A DNA stretch of 64,000 nucleotides, from positions 7,130,001-7,194,000 of the forward strand of contig NC_068925.1 of the NCBI RefSeq assembly GCF_023091745.1, in the 5' to 3' direction. The translations under genes and the position numbers were made by a program. The notes under the pieces were generated by a model that was not told the origin of the DNA, made no database searches, and saw only the letters and a program-made list of their open reading frames with translations. The stretch is from Budorcas taxicolor (Eukaryota; Chordata; Mammalia; Artiodactyla; Bovidae). Positions 34,876 through 45,715 of this stretch are shown here, piece after piece. Position 1 is the first letter of the stretch. Each line of letters opens with the position of its first letter.

Positions 34876-35198
34876 TAATGCCTTGCTGCTGTTCAGTTGT
34901 TAAGTCATGTCCAACTGCGACCCCATGTCAAACTCACATTCATTGAGTTGGTGATGCTATCTAAGCATCGTTTCCTCTGCCGTTCCCTTCTCCTTTTGCC
35001 TTCAATCTTTCCCAAAATATCAGAGTCTTTTTTTTAATGAGTTAGCTGTTCGCATCAGGTGGCCAAAGTACTGAAGCTTCATCTTCAGCATCAGTCCTTC
35101 CAATGAATATTCAGCATTGGTTTCCTTTGGGATTGATTGGTTTGTCTACTTGCAGTTCCACAGACTCTCAAGAGTCTTCTGCAGTACCACTAATGCCT
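34876..35198 (-). mobile_element. BovB 3' end, short, with 8-bp target-site duplication
   Basis: Minus-strand BovB 3' terminus only (34884-35190). Blocks: 'gtccaactgcgaccccatgt', 'tcagtccttccaatgaatat', 'gactctcaagagtcttctgc'. TAATGCCT at 34876-34883 and 35191-35198 flanks it. No ttcag array remains at the tail, and it is more diverged than most other copies. Confidence 0.9.
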
Positions 35199-36307
35199 AT
35201 CCCACACCATTTGTTCAATAAGCACTTTTGGATAAATGGATGAATGACAAAATAAATGAATATATTGATGCAAACTTGTAAAGATATCATTGCTCTTGCT
35301 TGTGATTTCTTTCCAAAAATAAATTCTATCTCCATGTCAGAACCCACAGGAACATAGCTCTTAAATAACAGCAAAAGGGGGCAGTATATGATGGTGGGGT
35401 TGGCCGGTTCTCTTAGAGATTCAGAATTGTAAATGTTTAAACTTATAAGGACTTATAGCTCCTTCAATTCTCAGAAAAGCAAAGATAAGTACAAGATAAA
35501 CTGAATTACACTTACTATGAAGGTCAAGGCAGATTATAGGCAGATTCTTCTCAAAATAGAAGTCTCTTTAGGAAGTCTTATTTTACAGGAGCAGTGGTCA
35601 CTATGCTTTCAAAAAAACTGACAGCCTAGATATTGGCAGGTATTTATTCTCCACCACCATCCACACCTCCTGGAAAGGTAAATGCTACAGACACCATTGC
35701 ATCCATTCATTTTATAGCAATAGTATAACATTGAGCTCCTTGATAACTACTCAAAATTCTTGAAGACTTTCCCTTCTGTATTATGTTAATACTGGCAGAA
35801 GTAGGTCATAAAGTAATAAATACAGACTCACTAAATACAGACACAGAGGGAAAGAACTGAAAGTAAGCTAGCTGTGAAAAAAAATTTATGGAAAGAAGAA
35901 ACCATGTGAGGTATTATTACATGTTGAAACTAGGGAACCAGCTTCTGACTCAGTGGAAAAAGTTGTCTTTATTTGTCTAAACAAACTTCAGTGAAGTGGG
36001 AGAATCATGACAAAATTTACTCACAATCAAATGAATTTTTTAACAGTTGAAGAAATTAAAGTTACAGGTTAAAGGTTAATGTTAAAAGTCCAAGGAAAGA
36101 GTGGTGCAATGCAGGAACAATTCTGAACGAATGCAGTAAGAAGGGAGAAAAAAGCAAACAAGTAGCCACCATCACCACTTATTGAGGCTTAAAACAGTTC
36201 CAGTATACGATTATGCAGTTTGCTCTACCCAAAACTAATGTAGAGGCTGAAGCCACATTCCCCAGCATGGGGCTCTTTTTGCTTATAAGGAGGCCTGTTC
36301 TGGAGGT
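35199..36307. other. Non-coding, nothing recognised
   Basis: 1.1 kb without a family or gene that I can name. Confidence 0.42.
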
Positions 36308-36414
36308 TATTGTGCTCAGTCGTGGCTGACTCTTTGCAACCCCATAGACTGCAGCCCACCAGGACCCTCTGTCCTCAGAATTTTTCAGGCTAGAATACTG
36401 GAGTGGATTGCTAG
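36308..36414 (-). mobile_element. Truncated Bov-tA SINE abutting BovB
   Basis: Tail-side half of a reverse Bov-tA ('gtgctcagtcgtggctgact', 'gaatactggagtggattgc'), without a tRNA head. It stops where the plus-strand BovB starts, with at most a few bases between them. Confidence 0.88.
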
Positions 36415-37027
36415 GGGTAACTGTCAGACTTTATTTTTTGGGGCTCCAAAATCACTGCAGATGGTGATTCCAGCCATGAAATTAAAAGGCGCTTACTCCT
36501 TGGAAGGAAGGTTATGACCAACCTAGATAGCATATTCAAAAGCAGAGACGTTACTTTGCCAACAAAAGTCCGTCTAGTTAAGGCTATGGTTTTTCCAGTG
36601 GTCATGTATGGATGTGAGAATTGGACCATAAAGAAAGCTGAGTGCTGAAGAATTGATGCTTTTGAACTGTGGTGTTGGAGCAGACTCTTGAGAGTCCCTT
36701 GGACTGCAAGGAGATCCAACCAGTCCATCCTAAAGGAGATCAGTCCTGGGTATTCTTTGGAAGGAATGATGCTAAAGCTGAAACTCTAGTACTTTGGCCA
36801 CCTCTTGTAAAGAGTTGACTCATTGGAAAAGACTCTGATGCTGGGAGGGATTGGGGGCAGGAGGAAAAGGGTGAGATGACATGGCTGGATGGCATCACGG
36901 ACTCGATGGACGTGAGTTTGAGTGAATTCCGGGAGTTGGCTATGGACAGGGAGGCCTGGCGTGCTGTCATTCATAGGGTTGCAAAGAGTTGGACACAACT
37001 GAGCGACTGAACTGAACTGAACTGAAC
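36415..37027 (+). mobile_element. BovB LINE 3' fragment
   Basis: Starts 'ctgtcagactttattttttg' and ends in the (CTGAA)n tail. The C-terminal motif is close to consensus ('gtatggatgtgagaattgga'). One internal deletion near 36805. Confidence 0.93.
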
Positions 37028-37737
37028 TCTAGTTTTGGAAGCTATTGCAAAGTGGTGAAGAGTATGTCAACACATTTTCGTGACTACTATTAAACTTTCA
37101 AAATCACCCACCAAGGAAGTAGCAAAATGTTCCAAGAGGAAAAAATGCATGTCTAATCACTTTGCACAAGCTCATATTTTTTTATTTATTCTAATTCTCA
37201 AAGTATTTCAGAGACATAAAATTTTAGATGTATGATTTACGATAGACCAGGGAATTATAGCCTATGACTTATAGTGGCTGAAACCAGGCAAGTTGTTGAA
37301 AGATAAATGGTTGCTAAGAGGAGGAGGAAATATGTTTAGATTCATGGTTGGTTCATTAATCATTTTCATGCATTATTTACCTGTGTTTTATGAGCTATCT
37401 TCTAAAACTTCTGAAGCAAGATTTCATTTTCTTTTATTTGCTCTATATTGCAATGGAACTTGAAATGGCTACCAACTACCGGTTAAACCTATATGTTAAC
37501 TGGCAAGAATTTATTTATTTTATGTGAGATTTAGAGTTTGGAGGGTGACAGATTAAGTTTCCTGTCTGCTGTCACGTCTGATTTTATGGCTCTTTTTTCC
37601 ATAATAACTAGAATCAAAAGTGTGTGTTTTAGTGTATTGACTCTATTGTCTTGTGATTACAGTTATAGATAGACCATTTATAAACTTTGACCTTTTCATC
37701 TACTTGCTGCATTTGCAGATGTTAGCTATCTAATTCT
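37028..37737. other. Non-coding, nothing recognised
   Basis: AT-rich unique-looking sequence before the TA microsatellite. Confidence 0.42.
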
Positions 37738-37740
37738 ACC

Positions 37741-37804
<64 letters not shown>

Positions 37805-38180
37805 CAGAGAAGGCGATGGCACCCACTCCAGTACTCTTGCCTGGAAAATCCCATGGACAGAGGAGCCTGGTGGGCTACAGTCCGTGGGGTTGCTAAGAGT
37901 CGGACACGATTGAGCGACTTCACTTTCACTTTTCACTTTCATGCATTGGAGAAGGAAATGGCAACCCACTCCAGTGTTCTTGCCTGGAGAATTCCAGGGA
38001 TGGCAGAGCCTGGTGAGCTGCCGTCTATGGGGTCGCACAGAGTCGAACATGACTGAAGCGACTTAGCAAGCAAGCAATAATACATATATATATATTATTA
38101 TATATATATGTAAGAGCATAATATAATATATATAACTATATATATTATATATTATATTATTTATATATATAATAGCATAA
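37738..38180 (+). mobile_element. Bov-A2 SINE inserted in a TA-rich microsatellite
   Basis: A full Bov-A2 dimer occupies 37804-38072 ('gagaaggcgatggcacccac' to 'gaagcgacttagcaagcaag'). (TA)n tracts flank it at 37738-37803 and 38079-38180, so the insertion split an existing TA tract or TA repeats grew at both edges. Confidence 0.93.
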
Positions 38181-38906
38181 TCTCGAATTGTTTTGTATTA
38201 TCTAATGATCTAGGAATTTTAAAAAAGAGACATTTCATAATCTCTAGGTCCATCCAGATTGCTGCAAATGACATTATTTCATTCTTTATAAAGGCTGAAT
38301 AATATTCCACTGTATATATGTACCACATCTTTACCCATTCCTCTGTAGATGGACATTCAGGTTGCTTCCATGTCTTGGTTATTATAAATAGTGCTGCAAT
38401 AAGCATTGGGATGCATGTATATTTTCAAATTATGTTTTTTCTTTCCCTCTGGATATATGCCCAGGAGTAGGATTGCTGGATCTTATTGTAGTTCAAGTTT
38501 TAGCTTTTTTTTTTAAAGGAACTTTCATACTGTTCTTCATAAGGGTTGTACCAATTTGCATTCCCACCGACAGTATAGAAGGGATCCCTTTTCTCCACAC
38601 TCTCACAGCATTTATTGTTGGTAGACTTTTTGATGATGGTCATTCTGACTGGTGTTTGGTGATACCGCACTGTAGTTTTGATTTGCATTTCTATAGTAGT
38701 GGATGTTGAACATCTTTCATGTGCTTTTTGGCCATCTGTATATCTTCTTTCGGAAAATATCAATTTATATCTTCTGCCCATTTTTTGATTGGCTTGCTTG
38801 TTTGTTTGATTTGAGCTGTATAAGCTGTTTGTATTCTGGAATTTAACCTCTTGTCAGTTGCTTCTTTTGCAAATATTTTCTTCCACTCTATGGGTTATTT
38901 TTCTTT

Positions 38907-39033
38907 TTAATTAGCTCATGACAAGAATAATGATATGCGTTAGAGGTTGATATACTTGTTAAAGCAATTTTAAGACCTTTGTAAAAGCTCCAAATCAGTA
39001 TGCTCACTTGAGTTCATAGGATTTGAAAATTAA
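38907..39033 (-). repeat. Left copy of a 125-bp inverted repeat
   Basis: About 91% identical to the reverse complement of 40611-40734, with a 3-bp length difference. It replaces about 40 bp of expected L1 ORF2 sequence in the inverted arm. Not recognisable as any repeat family I know. Confidence 0.85.
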
Positions 39034-39432
39034 AGATTAATTATGTCCTATTTATTTTTTGTTTGTAGTTTCATTACTCTAAGAGGTACATCCAAAAAGG
39101 TATTTCTGCAATTTATGCCAAGGAGTATTCTGCCTATGTTTTCCTCTAAGAGTTTTATAGTATCCAGTCTTACATTTAAGTCTTTGATTCATTTTGCATT
39201 TATTTATTTATTTATTTTTGGTATGGTGTTAGAGAATGTTCTAGTTTCATTCTTTTACATGTAGTTGTCTAGTTTTCCCAGCACTATTTATTGAAGAGAC
39301 TGTCTTTTTTTCATTGTATATTCTTGCCTCCTTTGTTGTAGATTAATTGACTACAGGTGTGTGGGTTTATTTCTGGGCTTTCTATCTTGTTCCATTGGTC
39401 TATATTTCTGTTTTTGTGCCAGTACCATACTG

Positions 39433-40073
39433 TCACTTCCTGGCAAATAGATAGGGAGACAATGGAAATAGTGACAAACTTTATTTTCTTGAGCTCCAAA
39501 GTCACTGCTGATGGTGATTACAGCTATGAAATTAAAAGACGCTTGCTGTTTGAAAGAAAAGCTATGACCAACCTAGACTGCATATTAAAAAGCAGAGACA
39601 TTCCTTTGCCAACACAGGTCTATCTAGTCAAAGCTATGGTTTTTCCAGTAGTCATGTATGGATGTAAAAGTTGGACTAGATAGAAAGCTGAGTGCCAAAG
39701 AAGCTGATGCTTTTGAACTGTGGTGTTGGAGAAGAACCTCGAGAGTCCCTTGGACTGCAGGGAGATCAAACCAGTCCATCCTAAAGGAAATCAGACCTGA
39801 ACATTCACTGGAAGGACTGATGCTGAAGCTGAAACTCCAACACTTTGGCCACCTGATGCAAAGAACTAATTCATTGGCAAAGACCCTGATGCTGGGAAAG
39901 ATTGAAGGCAGGAAGAGAAGGGGACAACTGAAGATGAGATTGGATGGCATCACTGACTTGCTGGACATGAGTATGAGCAAGCTCTGGGAGTTGGTAATGG
40001 ACAGAGAAGCTTGGTGTTGCTGCAGTCCATGGGGTCACAGAGTCGGACATGACAGCAACTGAATTGAACTGAA
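39433..40073 (+). mobile_element. BovB 3' fragment nested in L1
   Basis: Starts 'acttcctggcaaatagatag' and ends 'gaattgaactgaac'. Old L1 sequence is continuous across it ('gccagtaccatact' then 'attgttttcattactctag'). Confidence 0.92.
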
Positions 40074-40610
40074 CCATATTGTTTTCATTACTCTAGCTTT
40101 GCCATTTGCAACAAGATGAATGGACCTAGGGACTATCATACTAGTGAAGTGTAGTTAGACAGACAAATATCATATGATAACACATATATGGAACCTAAAA
40201 CATTATGCAAATGAACTTATTTACAAGACAGAAGCAGACTCACAGACTTCAAAAACAAACTTATAGTTACCAAATGGGATAAATGGGGGGAAGGGATAAT
40301 TTATGATTTTTGGATGAACATATATATAAAATAAATAACAAGGATGTGCAGTATAATACAAGGAAATTTCCTTAATAATCTGTAATAATCTACATGGGCA
40401 AAGAATCTGAAAAAGAATGGATATATTTATATGTTTAACTGAATCACTTTGCTGTATGCCTGAACACAATATTTTAAATCAATTATATATTAAATATAAA
40501 ATAAAATTATATTTAAAAGGACATCTTTCAAATTATTTGTAAAATTTAAGTTTTACTATGTTTATTTCTGCTGTTTATTGCTTCTGAGTTTATAAACATT
40601 GCTTTTTATA

Positions 40611-40734
40611 TTAATTTTCAACTCCTATGAACTCAAGAGAGCATACTGATTTGGAGCTTTTACAGAGGCCTTAAAATTGCTTTAACAAGTGTGTCAACTA
40701 ATGTATATCATTATTCTTGTCATGAGCTAATTAA
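40611..40734 (+). repeat. Right copy of the 125-bp inverted repeat
   Basis: Lies just beyond the L1 3' end in flanking DNA. Core 'agcatactgatttggagctt' and 'ttattcttgtcatgagctaa'. Presumably the source copy of 38907-39033. Confidence 0.85.
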
Positions 40735-40815
40735 ATTTTTCACTGGGTTGATATCATTACTTACATTAATTACTAATTTTGCAGATTATAAATTTTGATG
40801 GAAATTCAAATATGT

Positions 40816-40875
40816 TGATGTATGGCAAAACCAATACAATATTGTAAAGTAAAATAATAATAATAAATAAATGAT
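40816..40875 (+). mobile_element. Very short ruminant L1 3' end (about 60 bp)
   Basis: 'gatgtatggcaaaaccaata' and 'caatattgtaaagtaaaata' followed by an (ATA)n-like tail are the last bases of the ruminant L1. Surrounding 40735-41261 is otherwise unique-looking. Confidence 0.85.
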
Positions 40876-41261
40876 ACATGGTTAAAAAAAACTATTTCAC
40901 TTGATTAATCTTTGTCTTATTTCAAGTGCTGAGAATAATTCTTTCTAATTCCTCTAAATACACAACCTGAACTCTGACATAAAATTTTTCTTCCTGTTAG
41001 AATATCAGATATACTGGACTTACAAAACTGCCTTTTTAAAGTTATACTTTTGTTCTTTGTAAGCTTGTATATATATTTCAACTAAATACTGATAAAGTGT
41101 AAAATTTGGCTCTATGTTTTCTCAATCTTCAAATCTTCAGAGAAAAGTTTAAAAGTATACTGGATTAATGAGTGAATTAGGGAAAGTGATTAAAAAAATA
41201 GAATTATGTTGTAAGTTTTTGGAATTTAAATTAGTGTTATCAGTAAAGTAGTTTCTTAAAA

Positions 41262-41709
41262 TTATTTTTATTTTTATTTATTTATTATTATTATTTTTTA
41301 ATTTATTTATTTTAATTGGAGGTTAATTACTTTACAATATTGTATTGGTTTTGCCATACATCAACAGGAATCCACCACAGGCATACACGTGTTCCCCATC
41401 CTGAACCCCCCTCCCTCCTCCCTCCCTGTAGCATCCCTCTGGATCTTCTCAGTGCACCAGCCCCAAGCATCCAGTATCATGCATCGAACCTGGACTGGCG
41501 ATTCGTTTCATATATGATATTATACATGTTTCAATGCCATTCTCCCAAATCATCCCACCCTTGCCCTCTCCCACAGAGTCCAAAAGACTGTTCTATACAT
41601 CTGTGTCTCTTTTGCTGTCTTGCATACAGGGTTATTGCTGCCATCTTTCTAAATTCCATATATATGCAATAGTATGCTGTATTGGTATTTTTCTTTCTGG
41701 CTTACTTCA
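41262..41709 (-). mobile_element. Ruminant L1 3' end, 5' truncated
   Basis: T/A-rich tail side (41262-41310), 'taattggaggttaattactt', 'cccctccctcctccctccc', 'catcccacccttgccctctc', ending in 'tttttctttctggcttactt'. Minus-strand insertion of about 450 bp. Confidence 0.92.
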
Positions 41710-43171
41710 GCAAAGAATATCAACTAAAGATTTCTTCACATGTCAGACAGAAATGGGAGATGATGAGCCACAACAGCTCTGTGTCTTCTTGAAACCCAAG
41801 ATCTTTGTTTAAATGAAAATTTGGACAAAGCCCAAGTAAGAGAAACAAAGGAACCATTAAGAAGTGTGGAGAAGTCTAGCCCACTACTTACTGTCACGTC
41901 ACTGCTCTTCTTAATCGGGCCACCTCAAGAGGCAAGACAGGATGCCTCAAATGACAGCAATCAGTCTCCTTTCGCAGGGGCTTCAGGAGGAACGTTCAGA
42001 GGTTCTGCACCTCTGAAAATTGTAATTGGCCAAGTCTTTGCTTCAGTAATACGTAAACATAGGATCTGAAAGAACAAAGTATGGTATGCAAACCCATGAG
42101 TTTTGCAGAAAGTTAGATCCAAATAGTAGCAAAATCTCTTCTGCTTGACTGCAAAGGAATGAAAACAGAAATGATGATGAAATGAATGTCTAAGACTTAG
42201 GCAGCCTACAAAACCCTTAACAACGTCCCTATCGCTTAGCCTCTTGACCACCCTCCACTACTATCACCCTTAGCATCACCACCTAGCCTCAAGATTCTGA
42301 AATGTAAATTGATGTTTGGCCACTTTTTATGGACAGTTACTCATTGATTAACATGTGACAGAAGTATTCTCAGGCAACTTAGTATATGAGGTGTTTGTTT
42401 TAAATTGGCCACTCCGAAATAATCAAGCAGTTTGGGAGGGGGAAGGAATTGTCCTAGCCAGAATATAAACACTGATTCTACTTAATGTGAAACTACATTA
42501 ATTCTGCTTTTCAAAAGGGAAGGAACATTTTTTCTTACATGACTCCTGAATGAACTTCTTTTACCATTGAGGGTACAGCATTCCACACCCCTAAGCAAGT
42601 GTGGAAACTCCCCAGTAGAGCAGTTCCTCTTCTGCTTTTATATGGATTGACCATATCTTTTTTTCCCAAGAAATCCCTAGGGATTAATGCTTTTTTGCAC
42701 ACATTACTTTTTGTTGTATTCAAGAGACCCACATTCCAAGTGACATTAATCTAATTAATTAGATGGTAAAAATATTGCAGCTGTTTTAAAATTCTGTATT
42801 AAGACAATGACAGATTTTTTTTTTAAACACCACTTAAGCTGGGAAAAATTAAATTTCATAGAGAATGATTTACTTGTCTTACTTTCTACCTTGCCTATAC
42901 ACCCACTATATGTATGTGTTCTTGGCAATATTCTAGGAGGTTCTCATCCCAGATTCTGTCACTACTGAAAATCACAATATGAAGATGTGGTAGCTCCACT
43001 CTTATAATGGCAATTGTTTCATGCTGGAGCCAGAAGTCTATGGTAAACTAAGCGTAAATATAATTTTGTTGTAGGAAACAGAGATACTTTATGATGACTT
43101 GATATCAATCTCCTTTATAATTCACCAGAAATTTGGAAGTTTCTAAACCGATCATAAGTAAAGTAAGAAAG
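41710..43171. other. Unique non-coding stretch
   Basis: About 1.5 kb without a repeat family I recognise. Frames at 41821-42069 (plus), 41961-42251 (minus) and 42535-42732 (minus) show no domain or clear exon structure. Confidence 0.42.
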
Positions 43172-43374
43172 TAATATCGCTCAGTCTTGTCCTACTCTTT
43201 GCGACCCCATGGACTGTAGCCTACCAGGCTCCTCTGTCCATGGGATTTTCCAGGCAAGAGTACTGTAGTGGGTTGCCATTTCCTTTTACAGGGGATCTTC
43301 CCTACCCAGGGGTCGAACCCCAGTCTCCAGCATTGCAGACAGACGCTTTACCATCTGAGCCACAAAGGAAGCAG
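43172..43374 (-). mobile_element. Bov-tA SINE with intact B box
   Basis: Reverse copy. The Pol III B box reads ggttcgacccc on the minus strand (43308-43323), a full match to the tRNA-type consensus. The head ends 'ctgagccacaaaggaagc'. Confidence 0.93.
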
Positions 43375-43380
43375 ATTGTT

Positions 43381-43418
43381 GGACTTCTCTGGTGGCTCAG
43401 ATAGTCAAGAATCTGCTT
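43381..43418 (+). mobile_element. 38-bp 5' fragment of a Bov-tA SINE
   Basis: 'gacttctctggtggctcaga' and 'gtcaagaatctgctt' are the first bases of a plus-strand tRNA head, cut off abruptly. The fragment keeps the 5' end and lacks the 3' end. Confidence 0.8.
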
Positions 43419-44124
43419 TATCTTTGAGTAAATCACAGACTGGGAGGCATTTTTCAAGGGACTTCTGGGCTAGTTCATTCAACAAACTTAGCATGCATTC
43501 TTGATTTATTGCAGTAATGACCCCTTGTACATTTTCAATATTCACCATTAGTTTTATTTTTATCCTTTTCTCTAATCTTAATCACTCTTATTAGTCATCT
43601 GTCCAATTAGACTTTTTAAAGAACCCAACTTGGCTTTTATTTGTTTTCTACTTGATTGATTTTTAGTCTTATTTTTAGCATTGCTTTCTTTTTACTTTTT
43701 GGATTTTTTTCTAACTTCAAGAAAAACATGCTCTTCAGACTTTTTCTTTGCAACATATCCATGCATGGCTTTGAATTTCATTCTAAAACCTGCATTAGTT
43801 GAATTTCACAGATTTTAATGTGATTATTTTCCTTAGGGTTCAGTCTGACATATATACTAATATATATTCATTTCTACTGTGATTTTTTCCCTCTGGTGCA
43901 TGTGTTACTTAGACATGTCTATCTCAGTTTTCACACACATAGATTTTAAAAATTATTTGTCTTTTAGTTACTGATTTCTAGTTTAATAGCACTGAAGTCA
44001 GAGAATATACATTGCATGATTTCAAGTTTTGAAGTTTTTTGAGACAGGTTTTATTATCTATGATTAATGTTTGCAAATTAGCTCTGTGTGCTTGGGGGGA
44101 AAAAAGGTGTATTTTGCGTTTGTT

Positions 44125-44340
44125 GGACTTCCCTGATGGCTCAGTCAGTAAAGAATCTACCTGCAATGCTGGAGACCTGGGTTCGATGCCTGGGGAGGAA
44201 AGATCCCCTGGAGGAGGACATGGCAACACACTCCCGTATGATTGTCTGGAGAATCCCCATGGACAGAGGAGCCCGGCAGGCTACAATCCATGGGGTCACA
44301 AAGAGTTGGACATGACTGAATGACTAAGCACAGCACAGCA
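44125..44340 (+). mobile_element. Bov-tA SINE with good A and B boxes
   Basis: 'cttccctgatggctcagtca' and 'gggttcgatgcctgg' give A-box- and B-box-like elements with one mismatch in the latter. End 'gacatgactgaatgactaag' plus a short CAG-like tail. Confidence 0.93.
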
Positions 44341-44447
44341 CATGTTTTCTATATGTACATACATATAAAACGCATGCTAATTACATTTCACACATTTTCA
44401 ATATATTTGCAAATTTTCCATCTGTTCATTCTAACCATTATTGACAG

Positions 44448-44690
44448 ACAAATTAAAATTTAGGGCTTTCCTGGTGGCTCAGACAGTAAAGAATCTGCCT
44501 GCAAAGAAGGAGATCCAAGTTTGATCTCTGGGTCAGGAAAATACCCAGGGAGAAGGGAATACCTACTACAGTATTTTTGTCTGGAGAGTTTCATGGGCAG
44601 AAGAGCCTGGGGGGGCCACAGTCCATGGGGTTGCAAAGAGTTGGATGTGACTGAGTGGCTAATGCTTCCACTTTTCACAAATTAAAATTT
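44448..44690 (+). mobile_element. Bov-tA SINE with 14-bp target-site duplication
   Basis: The SINE at 44462-44676 is flanked by perfect ACAAATTAAAATTT duplications (44448-44461 and 44677-44690). The old L1 reads through after removal of the insert. Confidence 0.95.
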
Positions 44691-44955
44691 GTCTATGAAT
44701 TTGAATTGCGAATTTGTCTATTTCTTCTTATAGTTCTGTCCAACTTGACTTAAATGCTTTGAGGCTATGTTATAATATACAAATGAATACAAAATCTTAC
44801 ATCATTTGAGTGAATAGTTCATTTACCATTATTTAGTGACTCTCTTTATCTATAGCAATGCTTTATGCCTCAAATTAGATTTTTTACAGGTATTTTCTTG
44901 TTACATCTTTTTTTCCTATTATTTTTTTTCAAGTTTCCTATATCCTCAGGGCTTA

Positions 44956-45715
44956 AAAAAATGAACAGTGTGAACAGTATGAAAAGGCAAAATGATAGGA
45001 TACTGAAAGAGGAACTCCACAGGTCAGTAGGTGCCCAATATGCTACTGGAGATTAGTGGAGAAATAACTCCAGAAAGAATGAAGGGATGGAGCCAAAGCA
45101 AAAACAATACCCAGTTGTGGATATGACTGGTGATAGGAGCAAGGTCTAATGCTGTAAAGAGCAATATTGCATAGGAACCTGGAATGTTAGGTCCATGAAT
45201 CAAGGCAAGTTGGAAGTGGCCAAACAGGAGATGGCAAGAGTGAACGTCGACATTCTAGGAATCAGCGAACTAAAATGGACTGGAATGGGTGAATTTAACT
45301 CAGATGACCATTATATCTACTACTGCGGGCAGGAATCCCTTAGAAGAAATGGAGTTGCCATCATGGTCAACAAAAGAGTCAAAAATGTAGGACTTGGATG
45401 GAATCTCAAAAACGACAGAATGATCTCTGTTCGTTTCCAAGGCAAACCATTCAATATCCCAGTAAAGAGCTGAAACTCCAGTACTTTGGCCACCTCATAT
45501 GAAGAGTTGACTCATTGGAAAAGACTCTGATGCTGAGAGGGATTGGGGGCAGGAGGAAAAGGGGACGACAGAGGAGGAGATGGCTGAATGTCATGACCGA
45601 CTTGATGGACGTGAGTTTGAGTGAACTCTGGGAGATAGTTATGGACAGGGAGGCCTGGTGTGCTGCAATTCATGGGGTCGCAAAGAGTCGGACACCACTG
45701 AGCGACCGAACTGAA
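44956..45715 (+). mobile_element. BovB with large internal deletion (5' endonuclease start joined to 3' end)
   Basis: 5' part (44956-45470) holds the N-terminus of the BovB protein, an APE-type endonuclease. The conserved 'TWNVRSM' (Asn) and 'GISELKW' (Glu, metal binding) motifs are present, and the frame 45195-45473 is open for 92 codons. At about 45470 it jumps directly to the 3' end ('gctgaaactccagtactttg') and finishes at 45715. The rest of the endonuclease, the linker and the whole RT are missing, so it could move only in trans. The junction shows a few bases of shared sequence (taa). Confidence 0.9.

Larger units (their letters stand above)
38230..40520 (+). mobile_element. Older artiodactyl L1 with 5' inversion, containing a BovB
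   Basis: Plus-strand 3' arm from about 40102 ('gatgaatggacctagggact', 'catatgataacacatatatg', 'cactttgctgtatgcctga') to an A-rich end near 40510. The long 5' arm is inverted (38230-40101, antisense ORF2). The inverted arm's outer end ('cataatctctaggtccatcc') corresponds to the point where the 3' arm begins, the signature of twin priming. BovB (39433-40073) and a 127-bp foreign block (38907-39033) sit inside. The imperfect edges 'aaaagagacatttca' and 'aaaaggacatctttca' may be the target-site duplication. Confidence 0.82.
43500..44955 (-). mobile_element. Old LINE-1 ORF2 segment, antisense, with two SINEs
   Basis: Antisense of the region 5' of and within the L1 RT: 'agaacccaacttggctttta', 'gatttctagtttaatagcac', 'gtcagagaatatacattgca', and after the SINEs 'tttgtctatttcttcttat' and 'gactctctttatctatagca'. 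Highly diverged. Bov-tA copies interrupt it at 44125-44340 and 44462-44676. Confidence 0.65.

Noticed and set aside
37738..38180. TA-rich tracts as a matrix attachment site or replication origin
   Set aside because: Simple microsatellite around a SINE; no supporting motif is visible.
43172..43374. Possible functional tRNA gene because of a perfect B box
   Set aside because: It is the tRNA-derived head of a Bov-tA SINE; the tRNA fold and the rest of the gene are not preserved.
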